The translations under genes were made by a program, and so were the position numbers. Below, piece after piece: positions 1 to 11,997 of a DNA stretch of 64,000 nucleotides. The first letter of the stretch is position 1; each line of letters opens with the position of its first letter. The DNA lies in assembly GCA_016932675.1 (NCBI GenBank), contig JAFGCK010000036.1:1-64000 (forward strand). Direction: 5' to 3'. Under the pieces are notes generated by a model, which ran no database searches, had not been told where the DNA came from, and worked only from the letters and a program-made list of their open reading frames with translations. Origin of the DNA: Methanosarcinaceae archaeon. Lineage in GTDB: Archaea; Halobacteriota; Methanosarcinia; Methanosarcinales; Methanosarcinaceae.

Positions 1-696
1 GTAAAAGATAACGTGGGGATACACATCCATGTACTGGAAACCGAGGCTGAGCTCAACTATATGAAAGAGAACTACGGCATGTGTTCCATCCACTTCCTGA
101 AAGGAATAGACTTCTGGGGACCTGACGTGCTTGCAGCTCACTGTGTCTGGCTCTCTGACGGCGACATAAGGATACTTGCAGAGTATAAGGTGAACATTTC
201 CCACAACGTATTGAGCAATATGAAACTTGCATCCGGTATAGCACCTGTTGCCAGACTGCTGGACGCGGGAGCCAACGTATCACTGGGAACGGACGGATGC
301 GCATCCAATAACAACCTGGACCTCTTCGAGGAGATGAAGACTGCAGCACTGCTCCAGAAGGTGAGCACCATGGACCCTACGGTGTTGCCTGCGCGCCAGG
401 TACTTGAAATGGCTACAGTTAACGGCGCAAAGGCACTTGGGATAAAGAGCGGGATGCTGAAGGAAGGGTTTAATGCAGATATTATAATCGTGGACATGAA
501 AAAACCCCATCTTATCCCCTTATATGATGTCGCATCACACCTGGTCTATGCTGCATCCGGAAAGGATGTAAAGACGACGATCGTGGACGGGAAGATACTG
601 ATGGAGGACTACAGGGTGACCTGCCTGGATGAGCAGGGTATTATACGGAAGATGGAAAAGATATCAAAGGAACTGGTCCGGAGGATCAATGCTTAA
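1..696 (+). CDS. Amidohydrolase, 5'-deoxyadenosine/S-adenosylhomocysteine/5'-methylthioadenosine deaminase family (5' truncated by window edge)
   Basis: Frame open from base 1; C-terminal half with ISHNVLSNMKLASGIAPV, LGTDGCASNNNLDLFEEMK, typical of the MtaD/DadD/SAH deaminase family; located next to ahcY. Confidence 0.85.
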   Translation, partial: VKDNVGIHIHVLETEAELNYMKENYGMCSIHFLKGIDFWGPDVLAAHCVWLSDGDIRILAEYKVNISHNVLSNMKLASGIAPVARLLDAGANVSLGTDGCASNNNLDLFEEMKTAALLQKVSTMDPTVLPARQVLEMATVNGAKALGIKSGMLKEGFNADIIIVDMKKPHLIPLYDVASHLVYAASGKDVKTTIVDGKILMEDYRVTCLDEQGIIRKMEKISKELVRRINA

Positions 697-755
697 ATAT
701 GAAATGCCGAAGTATACACTGCAATGAACATCCAGATCATCACAGGAGATATTAA

Positions 756-1991
756 ATGAGTAATAATGAAATGGTGGAGTCCGGCAACCAGAAAATAGAA
801 TGGGCTCGCAACCACATGCCGGTACTTGCGGCTGTGAGGAGTCAGTTCGAGAAAGAAAAACCACTGGAAGGACACAGGGTCGCAATGGCATTGCATGTGG
901 AAGCAAAGACCGCAGTGCTTGTTGAAACACTTGCCGCAGGCGGCGCTGAGATTGCCATAACCGGTTGCAATCCCCTGAGCACACAGGATGATGTGGCGCT
1001 TGCACTGGGTACCCGCAACTGCATTGATTGCCATGCAAGATATGACTGCTCTACAGAAGATTACTATGAAGCCATCGACAGGGTTCTTGATTTCGGCCCT
1101 GATATCACGATCGACGATGGTGCAGACCTGATATTCAAGATGCATACCGAACGTCCTGAGATGCTTGCCACCATACTCGGTGGCTGTGAAGAGACAACGA
1201 CCGGGATCCACAGGCTTAGATCCATGGAGCGTGAAGGTGCACTGAAGATGCCTGTCATCGCTGTCAATGACGCCATGACAAAGTTCCTCTTTGATAACCG
1301 CTACGGAACAGGGCAGTCGTCCTGGGACGGCATAATGAGGACCACAAACCTGCTTATTGCCGGCAAGAATGCAGTAATCGGCGGATACGGATGGTGTGGA
1401 AAAGGTACAGCCATGCGTGCCAGGGGCCTGGGGGCAAATGTGATCGTTACCGAGATCGACCCCATAAGAGCACTGGAAGCCCGCATGGACGGGAATGAGG
1501 TCATGCCGATGAAAGAAGCTGCCAGAATAGGGGATATATTCCTCACCACAACAGGCAACCGTGATATCCTTACTAAAGAACACTTCGAGGTTATGAAGGA
1601 TGGTGCTATCCTTGCCAATTCAGGCCACTTTAACGTTGAGATCAACCTTGAGGATCTTGAGAAGATGGCCAGGTCAGTACGTACAGTGAGGAAGAACATT
1701 AAGGAATATGATCTGGGCGACAGGAGAGTCAATGTACTTGCCGAGGGAAGGCTTGTGAACCTCGCAGCCGGCGATGGACATCCTGCAGAGGTCATGGATA
1801 TGAGCTTTGCGAACCAGGCACTCTGTGTAAGGTACATTGCAGAGAATACACTCATGAACGGTGTGCATAGCGTACCCCGTGAACTGGACATCAGTGTTGC
1901 AGAGATGAAGCTCAGATCCATGGGGATCACCCTGGACAGGCTCTCTCCTGAGCAGGCCGAATACATGGACAGCTGGTCGTACGGCACATAA
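756..1991 (+). CDS. ahcY: Adenosylhomocysteinase (S-adenosyl-L-homocysteine hydrolase)
   Basis: 411 aa; NHMPVLAAVRSQFEKEKPLEGHRVAMALHVEAKTAVL, GYGWCGKGTAMRARGLGANVIVTEIDP NAD-binding motif, SFANQALC near the C-terminus. Confidence 0.95.
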   Translation: MSNNEMVESGNQKIEWARNHMPVLAAVRSQFEKEKPLEGHRVAMALHVEAKTAVLVETLAAGGAEIAITGCNPLSTQDDVALALGTRNCIDCHARYDCSTEDYYEAIDRVLDFGPDITIDDGADLIFKMHTERPEMLATILGGCEETTTGIHRLRSMEREGALKMPVIAVNDAMTKFLFDNRYGTGQSSWDGIMRTTNLLIAGKNAVIGGYGWCGKGTAMRARGLGANVIVTEIDPIRALEARMDGNEVMPMKEAARIGDIFLTTTGNRDILTKEHFEVMKDGAILANSGHFNVEINLEDLEKMARSVRTVRKNIKEYDLGDRRVNVLAEGRLVNLAAGDGHPAEVMDMSFANQALCVRYIAENTLMNGVHSVPRELDISVAEMKLRSMGITLDRLSPEQAEYMDSWSYGT

Positions 1992-2381
1992 TGCCGTACA
2001 CTCTTACTTTTTTTTATGTTAATGTTTTACCGGGTCAATGTCAAAATATATTTACTTTTGATACTTTTGAGATAGTGTCACCTCTGCGATGGGAAACTAC
2101 AAATTGAAAGGAACAGAGAGTTCATACCAGAAAGAAAATCATCTCATACAGTATAAAAAGCCAGATTAATCATATATATAGATTGTGAGACTTAATTATT
2201 TAAGAGTGAATAAATAAAATAGGGGACAAATAAATATAAATAGTCAAATAACATTACAGGACGAAAATGGCAGCGATGGCGCCCTGGCCCATAAAATATA
2301 TATAACATGGATTCCTTTTGTGACCGCTACACCGAAGAATGGACGTGCAGTACCTCCGGCAAATAACATGCAGATCTCAAT

Positions 2382-2458
2382 GGGCTCGTAGCTCAGTCAG
2401 GCAGAGCGTCTGGCTTTTAACCAGACGGCCTAGGGTTCAAATCCCTACGAGCCCGCCA
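2382..2458 (+). tRNA. tRNA-Lys (anticodon UUU), CCA encoded
   Basis: Acceptor GGGCTCG/CGAGCCC, anticodon stem TCTGG-CTTTTAA-CCAGA, T-arm TAGGG-TTCAAAT-CCCTA, followed by G-CCA. Confidence 0.96.
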
Positions 2459-2506
2459 CATATTGCAAGGAGTGTCCACGTTCACATTTTTGAGGGAGGA
2501 AATCAA

Positions 2507-2743
2507 GTGAGAAAGTTTAGCCTGCTCGACCATGAATTGATCCCTAAACATGAGATCATGTCGGAAGATGAATTGAAAGCTATTTTAAAAACGTACAATA
2601 TAGGGAAAGAACAGCTTCCAAAGATAAAAATTGAGGATCCTGTAATACAGGAGATCGGGGCGCAGGCGGGAGAAGTTGTCAGGATCACCCGAAACAGCCA
2701 GACTGCCGGTCAGGCTTTTTATTATCGACATGTGATCGCGTGA
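2507..2743 (+). CDS. rpoH: DNA-directed RNA polymerase subunit H (Rpb5-like)
   Basis: In-frame GTG start at 2507 after GAGGGAGG; VRKFSLLDHELIPKHEIMSEDELKAILKTYNI...GEVVRITRNSQTAGQAFYYRHVI. The longer ORF from 2339 runs through the tRNA and is not real upstream. Confidence 0.95.
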   Translation: MRKFSLLDHELIPKHEIMSEDELKAILKTYNIGKEQLPKIKIEDPVIQEIGAQAGEVVRITRNSQTAGQAFYYRHVIA

Positions 2744-2828
2744 AATCAGGAAGGGGATTTCACAAATAACAAGAACATCAGTATTATATTTTTCACGATA
2801 CTATTAATCACACAAAGAGGGTGCTATC

Positions 2829-4475
2829 ATAGCGTTAAGTAAAGGACATATCGCGAACTCATTTTTTACGAAAGATAAGATCGTGCAACATCACATCGAT
2901 TCCTACAACAAGTTTCTGGAGGCCGGGCTTCAGAAAATAATCGATGAACAGAAAATAATCGAAACGGACATCGAGGATACATATATCAAGCTGGGTAAGA
3001 TAAGGGTCGAGAACCCTGTTGTAAAAGAGGCTGACGGGGCCATCGAAAGGCTCTACCCCAACGAGGCAAGGCTCAGGAACCTATCCTATTCCGCACCACT
3101 GTACCTTCAGATGAGCGTGGTAGAAGGAGATGAGGAGAAGGAACCACAGGAAGCAAAGATCGGCCAGCTCCCCGTCATGATAAAATCCAACATCTGCAAC
3201 CTTCGGAACATGAGCGATGAGGAAATGGTCAAATACGGAGAAGATCCCCTTGACCCGGGAGGGTACTTCATCGTGAACGGAACCGAAAGGGTGGTCATGA
3301 CACTTGAGGACCTTGCCCCTAACAAGATCCTCACAGAGTTTGGGGAAAGGTATGGCGATGTCATCGAGGTGGCGAAGGTATTCTCACAAAGAAGAGGCTA
3401 CAGGGCACTCGTTGTCGTGGAAAGAGGGCGAAAATCACTCCTGGAGGTATCATTCCCATCAATTTCAGGACGTGTGAACTTTATCACACTGATGAGGGCG
3501 CTTGGAGTTGAAACCGATGAGGACCTTGTCAAGATCGTATCCACTGACCCCGAGATAATGAAGTTCATGTTCGAGAACCTTGAGGAAGCGGAAGTTGATA
3601 CCATGGAGGAAGCCATGGAAAAGATAGGTTCCCGTGTAGCTTCGGGACAGGCCAGGGACTACCAGATCAAACGTGCCAATTATGTAATTGACAGGTATCT
3701 GCTGCCACACCTGGGTAACGAGCCATTCAACAGGATAGCAAAGGCGAACTTCCTTGGAAGGATGGCCGAGTCATGCTTCGAACTTGCACTCGGGAAAAGA
3801 AGAGAAGATGACAAGGACCACTATTCCAACAAGAGACTGAAACTCACAGGAGACCTGATGGAGGATCTCTTCAGGGTGGCTTTCAACAGGCTTTCCCGTG
3901 ACATAAAATACCAGCTGGAAAGGGCGAACATGAGGAACCGTGAGCTCAACGTCATCACTCTTGTAAGGGCTGACGTGCTCACCGACAGGTTACAGCACCC
4001 GCTTGCAACAGGTAACTGGGTCGGCGGCAGGACAGGCGTGTCACAGCTTCTTGACAGGACCGATTACATATCAACACTCTCCCATCTCAGGCGCGTGATC
4101 TCACCCCTTTCAAGAGCACAGCCACACTTTGAAGCCCGTGACCTGCATCCTACACAATGGGGAAGACTATGTCCTTCAGAGACACCGGAAGGCCCTAACT
4201 GTGGACTGGTGAAGAACTTTGCACAGATGGTGGAGCTTTCCACTGGAACCGATGATGACAGGGTCATCAGGAACATATTATATGAACTTAACGTGGTGCC
4301 GGCAACACTGCATTCTGCAAGCATGAAACTACCGGGTTACGAAGGAGAGCTTGAATACTACATTGAAGAAATGGAAAGCATTCACAGTACAGAGGAAGAT
4401 GTTTCAGAACCTATCGGGTATGCGAACTATTCAGATACACTTGATGAAAATATAGGAGGTAATCTCGATGAATGA
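2829..4475 (+). CDS. rpoB2: DNA-directed RNA polymerase subunit B'' (start uncertain; see findings)
   Basis: [40 protein letters not shown]...[13 protein letters not shown]; RpoB N-terminal half. Caller start GTG 2883 lies inside conserved sequence; the upstream frame has no ATG/GTG/TTG. Confidence 0.9.
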   Translation: MALSKGHIANSFFTKDKIVQHHIDSYNKFLEAGLQKIIDEQKIIETDIEDTYIKLGKIRVENPVVKEADGAIERLYPNEARLRNLSYSAPLYLQMSVVEGDEEKEPQEAKIGQLPVMIKSNICNLRNMSDEEMVKYGEDPLDPGGYFIVNGTERVVMTLEDLAPNKILTEFGERYGDVIEVAKVFSQRRGYRALVVVERGRKSLLEVSFPSISGRVNFITLMRALGVETDEDLVKIVSTDPEIMKFMFENLEEAEVDTMEEAMEKIGSRVASGQARDYQIKRANYVIDRYLLPHLGNEPFNRIAKANFLGRMAESCFELALGKRREDDKDHYSNKRLKLTGDLMEDLFRVAFNRLSRDIKYQLERANMRNRELNVITLVRADVLTDRLQHPLATGNWVGGRTGVSQLLDRTDYISTLSHLRRVISPLSRAQPHFEARDLHPTQWGRLCPSETPEGPNCGLVKNFAQMVELSTGTDDDRVIRNILYELNVVPATLHSASMKLPGYEGELEYYIEEMESIHSTEEDVSEPIGYANYSDTLDENIGGNLDE

Positions 4476-6282
4476 GGCTAAAGTGTTCCTGAACGGAGAA
4501 CTTATAGGAACGCACACCGACCCCTGGGACCTGGTAGAGAATATCAGAAAGCAGCGAAGGGCCGGGATCATTTCCAGCCAGATCAATGTGACCCTGCATG
4601 AGGACATTCATGAAGTGATAATCAACTCGGACATGGGTCGTGCAAGAAGACCGGCGATCATTGTGGAGAATGGGAAAAGCCTTGTCAGCCAGGACGAACT
4701 GGAACACATAGCCAGGGGAGAACTCACATTCGACGAGCTGCTCAGTGAAGGAAAAGTAGAGTACCTTGACTCCGAAGAAGAGGAAAATGCATACATTGCA
4801 CTCTATGCAGAGGACATTACTGAAAAGCATACCCACCTGGAGATCAATCCAGGACTGATGCTGGGCATATGTACAGGCATGGTACCGTATCCGGAGCATA
4901 ACGCATCACCCCGTAACACCATGGGTGCGGCGATGGTGAAACAGTGTATAGGCGTATCCACATCCAACACAAAGCTCAGGCCTGACACACGCGCGCACCT
5001 TTTACACTATCCGCAAAAAGCCATAGTAAGGACCGAGACCTGCGAGGCCATACACTTTGATGAAAGACCCGCGGGACAGAACTTCGTTGTAGCTGTCATG
5101 TCCTACGAAGGACACAATATCGAGGACGCCCTTGTATTCAACAAGGGATCCATTGAAAGAGGTCTTGGGAGAAGTCACTTTCTCAGGACGTTCGAAGGTG
5201 AGGAAAGACGTTATCCCGGCGGACAGGAAGACAAGTTTGAGATCCCTGATTCCGAGTACAGAGGCGCCCGCAGTCCCGAAGCCTATGCGAACCTGGACGT
5301 CGATGGTCTTGTGAACCCTGAGACAGTGGTCGGACCAAATGACGTGCTCATAGGTAAGACAAGCCCTCCCCGTTTCCTTGAAGAACAGTCCGATTTTGGG
5401 ATCACGGTGGAACAGCGCAGGGAAAGTGCAATCACCATGCGCTCCAATGAGAAGGGTATAGTCGACACCGTGCTGCTCACTGAATCGATCAATGGTACCA
5501 GGCTTGCAAAGGTAAAGATAAGGGACCAGAGGATACCTGAAATAGGAGACAAGTTCGCATCCAGGCATGGACAGAAAGGTGTTATCGGACTTATCGTACC
5601 CTTTGCAGACATGCCCTTCACAGAGAATGGGATGGTCCCTGACCTTGTGATAAACCCTCACGCGATCCCCTCCCGTATGACCGTTGGTCACGTGCTCGAA
5701 ATGATAGGGGGCAAGGTCGGTTCCATGGAAGGAAGGCGTATAAACGCCACAGCATTCTCCGGGGAGTGTGAGGACGACCTGCGTACAGCGCTCAAGGAAC
5801 AGGGATTCGCACACACCGGAAAGGAAGTGTTCTTTGACGGAGTTACCGGAAAGAAGATCCAGGCAGACGTGTTCGTCGGAGTCATCCTTTACCAGAAACT
5901 CCATCACATGGTCGCCTCAAAGATGCATGCAAGGTCCCGCGGTCCTGTACAGGTGCTCACCCGCCAGCCGACAGAAGGACGTGCCCGTGAAGGAGGTCTG
6001 CGTTTCGGGGAAATGGAGCGTGATGTGCTTATCGGTCACGGTGCAGCAATGACATTGAAAGAAAGATTACTGGATGAATCTGACAAGGTGGTCGAGCTTG
6101 TTTGCGGCCACTGCGGAATGATCGCCACCTTCGACAGGAAGAGGAACGTCAGATACTGTGCGAACTGTGGTGCTGAGACAGATATCCACCCGGTGGAAAT
6201 GAGTTATGCGTTCAAATTACTACTTGATGAAATCAAGTCCCTTGGTGTGGCTCCCAGGCTGCAGCTCGAGGATGCGGTGTGA
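4468..6282 (+). CDS. rpoB1: DNA-directed RNA polymerase subunit B'
   Basis: 604 aa; [39 protein letters not shown]-like [34 protein letters not shown]; overlaps rpoB2 end by 8 nt. Confidence 0.97.
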   Translation: MNEAKVFLNGELIGTHTDPWDLVENIRKQRRAGIISSQINVTLHEDIHEVIINSDMGRARRPAIIVENGKSLVSQDELEHIARGELTFDELLSEGKVEYLDSEEEENAYIALYAEDITEKHTHLEINPGLMLGICTGMVPYPEHNASPRNTMGAAMVKQCIGVSTSNTKLRPDTRAHLLHYPQKAIVRTETCEAIHFDERPAGQNFVVAVMSYEGHNIEDALVFNKGSIERGLGRSHFLRTFEGEERRYPGGQEDKFEIPDSEYRGARSPEAYANLDVDGLVNPETVVGPNDVLIGKTSPPRFLEEQSDFGITVEQRRESAITMRSNEKGIVDTVLLTESINGTRLAKVKIRDQRIPEIGDKFASRHGQKGVIGLIVPFADMPFTENGMVPDLVINPHAIPSRMTVGHVLEMIGGKVGSMEGRRINATAFSGECEDDLRTALKEQGFAHTGKEVFFDGVTGKKIQADVFVGVILYQKLHHMVASKMHARSRGPVQVLTRQPTEGRAREGGLRFGEMERDVLIGHGAAMTLKERLLDESDKVVELVCGHCGMIATFDRKRNVRYCANCGAETDIHPVEMSYAFKLLLDEIKSLGVAPRLQLEDAV

Positions 6283-6293
6283 GGTGATACAGG

Positions 6294-8936
6294 ATGAAAG
6301 ATCTGCCATCAATTCCTAAAAGGATCGGTGCTATCAAATTCGGTTTGCTATCACCTCGTGAAGTAAGGAAAATGAGCGTAACCTCCATCATCACTGCAGA
6401 TACATATGATGATGACGGTTATCCCATTGACATGGGGCTTATGGACCTTCGGCTCGGAGTCATTGACCCGGGTCTTAAATGTAAGACATGCGGAAGTCGT
6501 GCAGGCGAATGTCCGGGCCACTTTGGACACATCGAGCTTGTTGCCCCGGTGATACATGTAGGTTTTAACAAGACCATCCGTAAGACCCTCCGCTCCATAT
6601 GCCATAACTGCAGTAGACTGCTTCTGGAAGCCGGAAAGAAGGACGAGTTCCTTGCACGGCTTGACAGCTCCCGGGAAATGGGGCACCTGCCTGACGATAT
6701 CGTTAATGAGGTCTTCAAAGAAGCCCGCAAGACAAAGGTGTGCCCATACTGCTCTGCAGAACAAAAAGAGATCAAGTTCGAGAAACCCACCGATTACATA
6801 GAGGATGGTCACAAGCTGACACCTACCGAGATAAGGGACCGCTTCGAGAACATTCCCGATGAGGACGTAAAGGTACTTGGAATGGACCCGTCAAGCGCAA
6901 GACCTGAATGGATGGTGCTTACAGTACTTCCGGTACCTCCTGTCACGGTCAGGCCCTCCATTACCCTTGAATCGGGCCAGCGCAGTGAGGACGACCTCAC
7001 CCACAAGCTTGTGGATATCATCCGTATCAACCAGAGATTCCAGGAGAACCGTGATGCAGGTGCCCCTCAACTGATCATTGAGGACCTGTGGGAACTCCTG
7101 CAGTACCATGTGACAACCTTCTTTGACAATGAGGTATCCGGTGTACCTCCTGCAAGGCACAGATCGGGAAGACCACTGAAGACCCTCACCCAGCGTCTGA
7201 AGGGGAAGGAAGGAAGGTTCAGGGGAAGTCTGTCAGGCAAGCGTGTGAACTTCTCTGCACGTACTGTTGTGTCACCTGAGCCAAACCTGAGCATCAATGA
7301 GGTCGGTGTTCCCTTCGAGATCGCCAGACAGATGACAATACCTGAGAAAGTAACTTCCAGGAACATCGAACTTCTGCGCATGTACGTTGAGAGGGGGAGC
7401 GAGGTACATCCCGGTGCAAATTATGTCATACGTGATGATGGAAGGCGTATCAGGGTATCCGAAATAAATAAGGAAGAGCTTATGGAGAAGATCGAGATCG
7501 GATGGACAGTTGAAAGGCAGCTCATGGACGGTGACATTGTCCTGTTCAACAGACAGCCATCCCTGCACAAGATGAGTATCATGGCTCACAGGGTAAAGGT
7601 CCTCCCGTACAAGACATTCAGACTCAACCCTGCTGTATGTCCGCCATACAACGCCGACTTTGACGGTGATGAGATGAACATGCACGTACTTCAGACAGAG
7701 GAGTCAAGGGCCGAGGCCAGTATACTCATGCAGGTGCAGGAGAACATACTATCCCCGCGTTTCGGTGGCCCTATCATCGGCGGCATACATGACCATATAT
7801 CAGGACTCTTCCTGCTGACCAGAAACGAGAACAGGATCACAAAGAACGATGCTCTGGAATTGCTCAGTAAATCCGATATAAGAGTCCTTCCAGAGCCTGC
7901 AAGTTACTCTGAGGATGGCGAACCTTTGTGGAACGGCAAGCAGATCTTCAGCCAGATATTGCCAAAGGGACTATACCTGGAGTTCCCCTCACAGGTCTGT
8001 TTCAAGTGTGATACCTGTAAGAAGAAGGACTGTGAATATGATGCCTATGTTGTCATAGAAGATGGAGAGATGATCCAGGGTACTATTGACGAACAGGCCA
8101 TTGGTGCTTTCAAAGGGAAGATCCTTGACAAGATCGTAAAGGAATATGGTTCCGATGCCGGTGCCAGGTTCGTAGATGACTTTACCAGGCTTGCGATCCG
8201 TGGTGTGATGAAGACAGGTCTTAGTTTCGGCATCAGTGATGAGGACATACCACAGACGGCAAAGGTCCAGATCGGCAACCTTCTGAATGAAGCCGAAGGC
8301 AGGGTCAAGAAACTCATTGAGGCCTATGAGGCAAAGGAACTTGAAGCATTGCCTGGACGTACCCTTGAGGAAACAATTGAAATGAAGATCATGCAGGAAC
8401 TCGGTAAGGCCAGGGACCAGACAGGCAACATTGCAGGTCGGCAGCTTGGTCTAGAGAACTCTGCTGTGCTTATGGCCAAGTCCGGCGCGAGAGGTTCAAT
8501 GCTTAACCTCACACAGATGGCAGCCTGTGTCGGACAGCAGGCTGTGCGTGGTGAAAGGATCAGGAGAGGCTACTCCGGAAGGACACTTCCACACTTTGAC
8601 AAAGGTGACCTGGGAGCAGATGCACACGGTTTCGTCAAATCCAGCTACAAGAGTGGCCTCAACCCGACAGAATACTTCTTCCATGCCATAGGTGGTCGTG
8701 AAGGTCTTGTGGACACTGCAGTCCGTACATCACAGTCAGGTTACCTGCAAAGGCGGCTTGTGAACGCACTGCAGGATCTTGAAGTGCAGTATGACGGTTC
8801 TGTCCGTGAGACCCGTGGTGTTGTCGTACAGTTCAAGTACGGCGAGGATGGCATCGACTCTACCAAAAGCGACTACAGCAAACCAGAGGCAGTGCATCGC
8901 ATAGTCAGGATGGTCACCGGAAGGGAGGTGAACTGA
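6294..8936 (+). CDS. rpoA1: DNA-directed RNA polymerase subunit A'
   Basis: 880 aa; [30 protein letters not shown] catalytic motif. Confidence 0.98.
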   Translation: MKDLPSIPKRIGAIKFGLLSPREVRKMSVTSIITADTYDDDGYPIDMGLMDLRLGVIDPGLKCKTCGSRAGECPGHFGHIELVAPVIHVGFNKTIRKTLRSICHNCSRLLLEAGKKDEFLARLDSSREMGHLPDDIVNEVFKEARKTKVCPYCSAEQKEIKFEKPTDYIEDGHKLTPTEIRDRFENIPDEDVKVLGMDPSSARPEWMVLTVLPVPPVTVRPSITLESGQRSEDDLTHKLVDIIRINQRFQENRDAGAPQLIIEDLWELLQYHVTTFFDNEVSGVPPARHRSGRPLKTLTQRLKGKEGRFRGSLSGKRVNFSARTVVSPEPNLSINEVGVPFEIARQMTIPEKVTSRNIELLRMYVERGSEVHPGANYVIRDDGRRIRVSEINKEELMEKIEIGWTVERQLMDGDIVLFNRQPSLHKMSIMAHRVKVLPYKTFRLNPAVCPPYNADFDGDEMNMHVLQTEESRAEASILMQVQENILSPRFGGPIIGGIHDHISGLFLLTRNENRITKNDALELLSKSDIRVLPEPASYSEDGEPLWNGKQIFSQILPKGLYLEFPSQVCFKCDTCKKKDCEYDAYVVIEDGEMIQGTIDEQAIGAFKGKILDKIVKEYGSDAGARFVDDFTRLAIRGVMKTGLSFGISDEDIPQTAKVQIGNLLNEAEGRVKKLIEAYEAKELEALPGRTLEETIEMKIMQELGKARDQTGNIAGRQLGLENSAVLMAKSGARGSMLNLTQMAACVGQQAVRGERIRRGYSGRTLPHFDKGDLGADAHGFVKSSYKSGLNPTEYFFHAIGGREGLVDTAVRTSQSGYLQRRLVNALQDLEVQYDGSVRETRGVVVQFKYGEDGIDSTKSDYSKPEAVHRIVRMVTGREVN

Positions 8937-8938
8937 AA

Positions 8939-10081
8939 ATGAGCATCAGTGAACCAACCATAGATTCAATGATCGAATCACTCGATCTTCCACTGAATAT
9001 AAAGAAGACCCTGAAAGATGATGCCCTGAAGGTAGGTGTCACAAAGAAGGAACTTGAAGATATAATTGAGCGCGTCTTGGAAAGCTATGATTATGCCTGC
9101 GTGGAGCCGTGCGAAGCCGTGGGCGTCGTCTCGGCACAGTCCATCGGTGAGCCGGGCACACAGATGACAATGCGTACGTTCCACTACGCTGGTGTGGCAG
9201 AGATCAACGTTACACTCGGACTGCCCCGCCTTATAGAGATCGTGGATGCAAGAAAGCAGCCCAGTACACCTATGATGACCATCGCACTGGAAGAAGGATA
9301 CGCTACCGACAGGGACATGGCCCGTGTACTTGCCTGGGAGATAGAGGCAACTCATATAGAACATCTTGCAGACATAACCACTGACCTTGCTAATATGCAA
9401 CTGATAATCGACCTGCATGAGAAAACACTGATGCAAAGGTCCCTCACCTCCGAGGAGGTCGCTGAGCGGCTCAGGGATTCACTTGACGTCGTGGTGACGG
9501 TTTCCGGCGACATCCGGAATCAGATCGTTCTTACACCTAATTCCCCTTCGTACAGGGAACTCCTGCAACTTGCCAAGAATATACATAACATAACGCTCAA
9601 GGGTATCGAAGGTATCAAAAGGGTCGTTATCAGGAAGGATGGCGAAGAATATACCCTTTATACCGAAGGCTCGCAACTTAAAGAGGTACTGCAGATCGAA
9701 GGAGTGGATGTCACAAGAACATACACTAATAACATTGGTGAGATATACGACGTGTTCGGCATAGAAGCTGCAAGGAATGCGATCATTACCGAAGCAACCA
9801 GCACACTTGCCGAGCAGGGTCTTACTGTAGACATAAGGCACATCATGCTTGTAGCGGACATCATGTGCTCTGACGGCGAAGTGAAGCAGATCGGAAGACA
9901 CGGGATCTCAGGTGAAAAGGCCAGTGTGTTCGCGCGTGCTGCTTTTGAGGTCACGGTCAATCACCTGCTTGACGCGGGAATGCGTGGTGACAGGGACGAG
10001 CTCAATGGTGTGACGGAGAATATCATCGTTGGTCAGCCGATCAAGCTTGGAACGGGCGATGTACACCTGATCTCCAGATAG
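8939..10081 (+). CDS. rpoA2: DNA-directed RNA polymerase subunit A''
   Basis: 380 aa; [48 protein letters not shown]. Confidence 0.98.
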   Translation: MSISEPTIDSMIESLDLPLNIKKTLKDDALKVGVTKKELEDIIERVLESYDYACVEPCEAVGVVSAQSIGEPGTQMTMRTFHYAGVAEINVTLGLPRLIEIVDARKQPSTPMMTIALEEGYATDRDMARVLAWEIEATHIEHLADITTDLANMQLIIDLHEKTLMQRSLTSEEVAERLRDSLDVVVTVSGDIRNQIVLTPNSPSYRELLQLAKNIHNITLKGIEGIKRVVIRKDGEEYTLYTEGSQLKEVLQIEGVDVTRTYTNNIGEIYDVFGIEAARNAIITEATSTLAEQGLTVDIRHIMLVADIMCSDGEVKQIGRHGISGEKASVFARAAFEVTVNHLLDAGMRGDRDELNGVTENIIVGQPIKLGTGDVHLISR

Positions 10082-10180
10082 ACAATATGATTTTGCCCGG
10101 GAAGAACAACCAGAAACTACATATAAGGAATCATTTATTAGAATACAAATCTCATATTGATTATAAGTGAGTTGATCTAA

Positions 10181-10468
10181 ATGGATATTAACATTGATAA
10201 AGCACTTATCAAGGTCATCAGGACCGGCAAGGTCATTATCGGCTCCAACAGGACCGTTGATGCTGCCGTAAAGAAAGAAGCGAAGATGGTGGTACTCGCT
10301 GAGAACTGCCCTCGGGAGATCAGAGAGAAGGTCGAAAGCACAAATGTGCCTGTATTGAATTACCCGGGAACGGGCACCGAACTGGGACCAGCCTGCGGTA
10401 AGCCTTTCATCATTGCAGCAATGGCTATCATTGACAGCGGAGAGTCCGACATATTAGCTGCATCCTGA
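10181..10468 (+). CDS. rpl30e: 50S ribosomal protein L30e
   Basis: 95 aa; [30 protein letters not shown], located between rpoA2 and nusA as in archaea. Confidence 0.93.
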   Translation: MDINIDKALIKVIRTGKVIIGSNRTVDAAVKKEAKMVVLAENCPREIREKVESTNVPVLNYPGTGTELGPACGKPFIIAAMAIIDSGESDILAAS

Positions 10469-10483
10469 AAGGAGTTGCCTTAG

Positions 10484-10909
10484 TTGAGTGAGATCAAACT
10501 GTCTACAGAAGGGATCAGATATATCGCTTTATTTGAAAAACTGACGGGAGCGACTGTCATGGATTGTATAATCGATGACGGCCGCATAATATATGTGGTC
10601 AAGGCTGGAGATATGGGTGCTGCCATTGGAAGAAATGGGGACCACATCAACCGGATGAAAAAAACTGTGGATAAGCATATAGATCTTGTGGAATACTCTG
10701 AAGAACCTGTTACGTTCATCAAGAATGCATTCGGCCCGGTAACTGTCAGATCGGTCAATATAGTGAAGCGGAACAACAAGCGATTGGCTTATGTAGAAAT
10801 ATCTAATAAGGACAAGGGACTTGCCATAGGAAGGAACGGAAAGAACATAGAGAAAGTCAAGCTTGTTGCTAAAAGGCATCATGATATAGATGACGTGATC
10901 CTGCAATGA
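10484..10909 (+). CDS. nusA: NusA-like transcription elongation factor (KH domains)
   Basis: 141 aa, TTG start after GGAG; GAAIGRNGDHI and GLAIGRNGKNIEKVKL KH motifs. Confidence 0.92.
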   Translation: MSEIKLSTEGIRYIALFEKLTGATVMDCIIDDGRIIYVVKAGDMGAAIGRNGDHINRMKKTVDKHIDLVEYSEEPVTFIKNAFGPVTVRSVNIVKRNNKRLAYVEISNKDKGLAIGRNGKNIEKVKLVAKRHHDIDDVILQ

Positions 10910-10958
10910 TAATTGCAAAGTCAACAACTCACCATAATTCATATTCGGAGGATATAAT

Positions 10959-11387
10959 ATGCCAAATGGAAAATATGCAGCTCACACCCTCAAGCGTGTT
11001 CGCAAGAATGCAAGGTGGAAAGACCCTGGTTACAACAGGCGTACACTGGGTCTTGATGTAAAAGCTGACCCTCTTGGGGGAGCACCTCAGGGAAGAGGCA
11101 TCGTGCTTGAGAAAGTGGGCGTAGAAGCAAAACAGCCGAACTCGGCTATCAGGAAATGTGTAAGGATACAATTGATCAAGAACGGTCGTCAGGTATCAGC
11201 TTTTTGCCCTGGGGACGGTGCCATCAACTTCATCGATGAGCACGATGAGGTCACGGTGGAAAGGATCGGTGGCCGCATGGGTGGTGCTATGGGTGACATC
11301 CCTGGAGTACGTTTCAAGGTCATCGCAGTGAACAACGTATCCCTCAATGAGATGGTTATCGGCCGCAAGGAAAAACCAAGGAGATAA
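10959..11387 (+). CDS. rps12: 30S ribosomal protein S12
   Basis: 142 aa; [52 protein letters not shown]. Confidence 0.97.
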   Translation: MPNGKYAAHTLKRVRKNARWKDPGYNRRTLGLDVKADPLGGAPQGRGIVLEKVGVEAKQPNSAIRKCVRIQLIKNGRQVSAFCPGDGAINFIDEHDEVTVERIGGRMGGAMGDIPGVRFKVIAVNNVSLNEMVIGRKEKPRR

Positions 11388-11391
11388 TCAT

Positions 11392-11952
11392 ATGGTCAAG
11401 TTATTCGGTAAATGGGATTTTGGAGAGGTCGAGGTCGCTGACCAGGGGATCAAAAGCTATGTGAACCTGGACCCTGTGATAATACCCCACAGCAACGGGA
11501 AGCATGCAAGGCAGCAGTTCAACAAGTCGGAAATATCCATTGTTGAGCGCCTTGTGAACAATGTCATGCGCAATGAACAGAACACAGGCAAGAAGCAGGT
11601 CGCACTCAGGATAGTCAAAGAAGCCTTTGAAATCATCAACACAAAGACACAGAAGAACCCTGTACAGGTACTTGTCGAGGCCATTGCGAACGCAGGACCC
11701 AGGGAAGAGGTAGTAAGGCTCAAATACGGAGGAATATCCGTACCAAAGGCTGTAGATACCTCCTCACAGAGGCGTGTGGACACTGCACTTAGATATATTA
11801 CAATGGGTGCCAGCCAGGCGGCTTTCAAATCAAAGAGAAGCGCAGCAAGTTGCCTTGCATCCGAGATCATCGCTGCTGCAAACCGCGATGCAAAATGCTT
11901 CTCCATCAACAGGAAGGACGCAAAGGAAAGAGTTGCAAAGGCAGCACGTTAA
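11392..11952 (+). CDS. rps7: 30S ribosomal protein S7
   Basis: Start at [15 protein letters not shown] (11392) rather than the ORF-track start 11347; [35 protein letters not shown]. Confidence 0.96.
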   Translation: MVKLFGKWDFGEVEVADQGIKSYVNLDPVIIPHSNGKHARQQFNKSEISIVERLVNNVMRNEQNTGKKQVALRIVKEAFEIINTKTQKNPVQVLVEAIANAGPREEVVRLKYGGISVPKAVDTSSQRRVDTALRYITMGASQAAFKSKRSAASCLASEIIAAANRDAKCFSINRKDAKERVAKAAR

Positions 11953-11997
11953 TACTGACCTTTGCATTTATCCAAAATCAGAATTCAGGAAATAAAC

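Noticed and set aside
53-1038. Numerous overlapping minus-strand ORFs opposite conserved genes throughout the rpo/str operon (e.g. 53-349, 693-1583, 5002-5907, 46547-47434)
   Set aside because: Antisense shadows of strongly coding frames; no recognisable motifs and the opposite strand encodes clearly conserved proteins.
2339-2506. N-terminal extension of the rpoH ORF in the ORF track
   Set aside because: It translates through the tRNA-Lys gene; the real start is GTG 2507 with a good SD.
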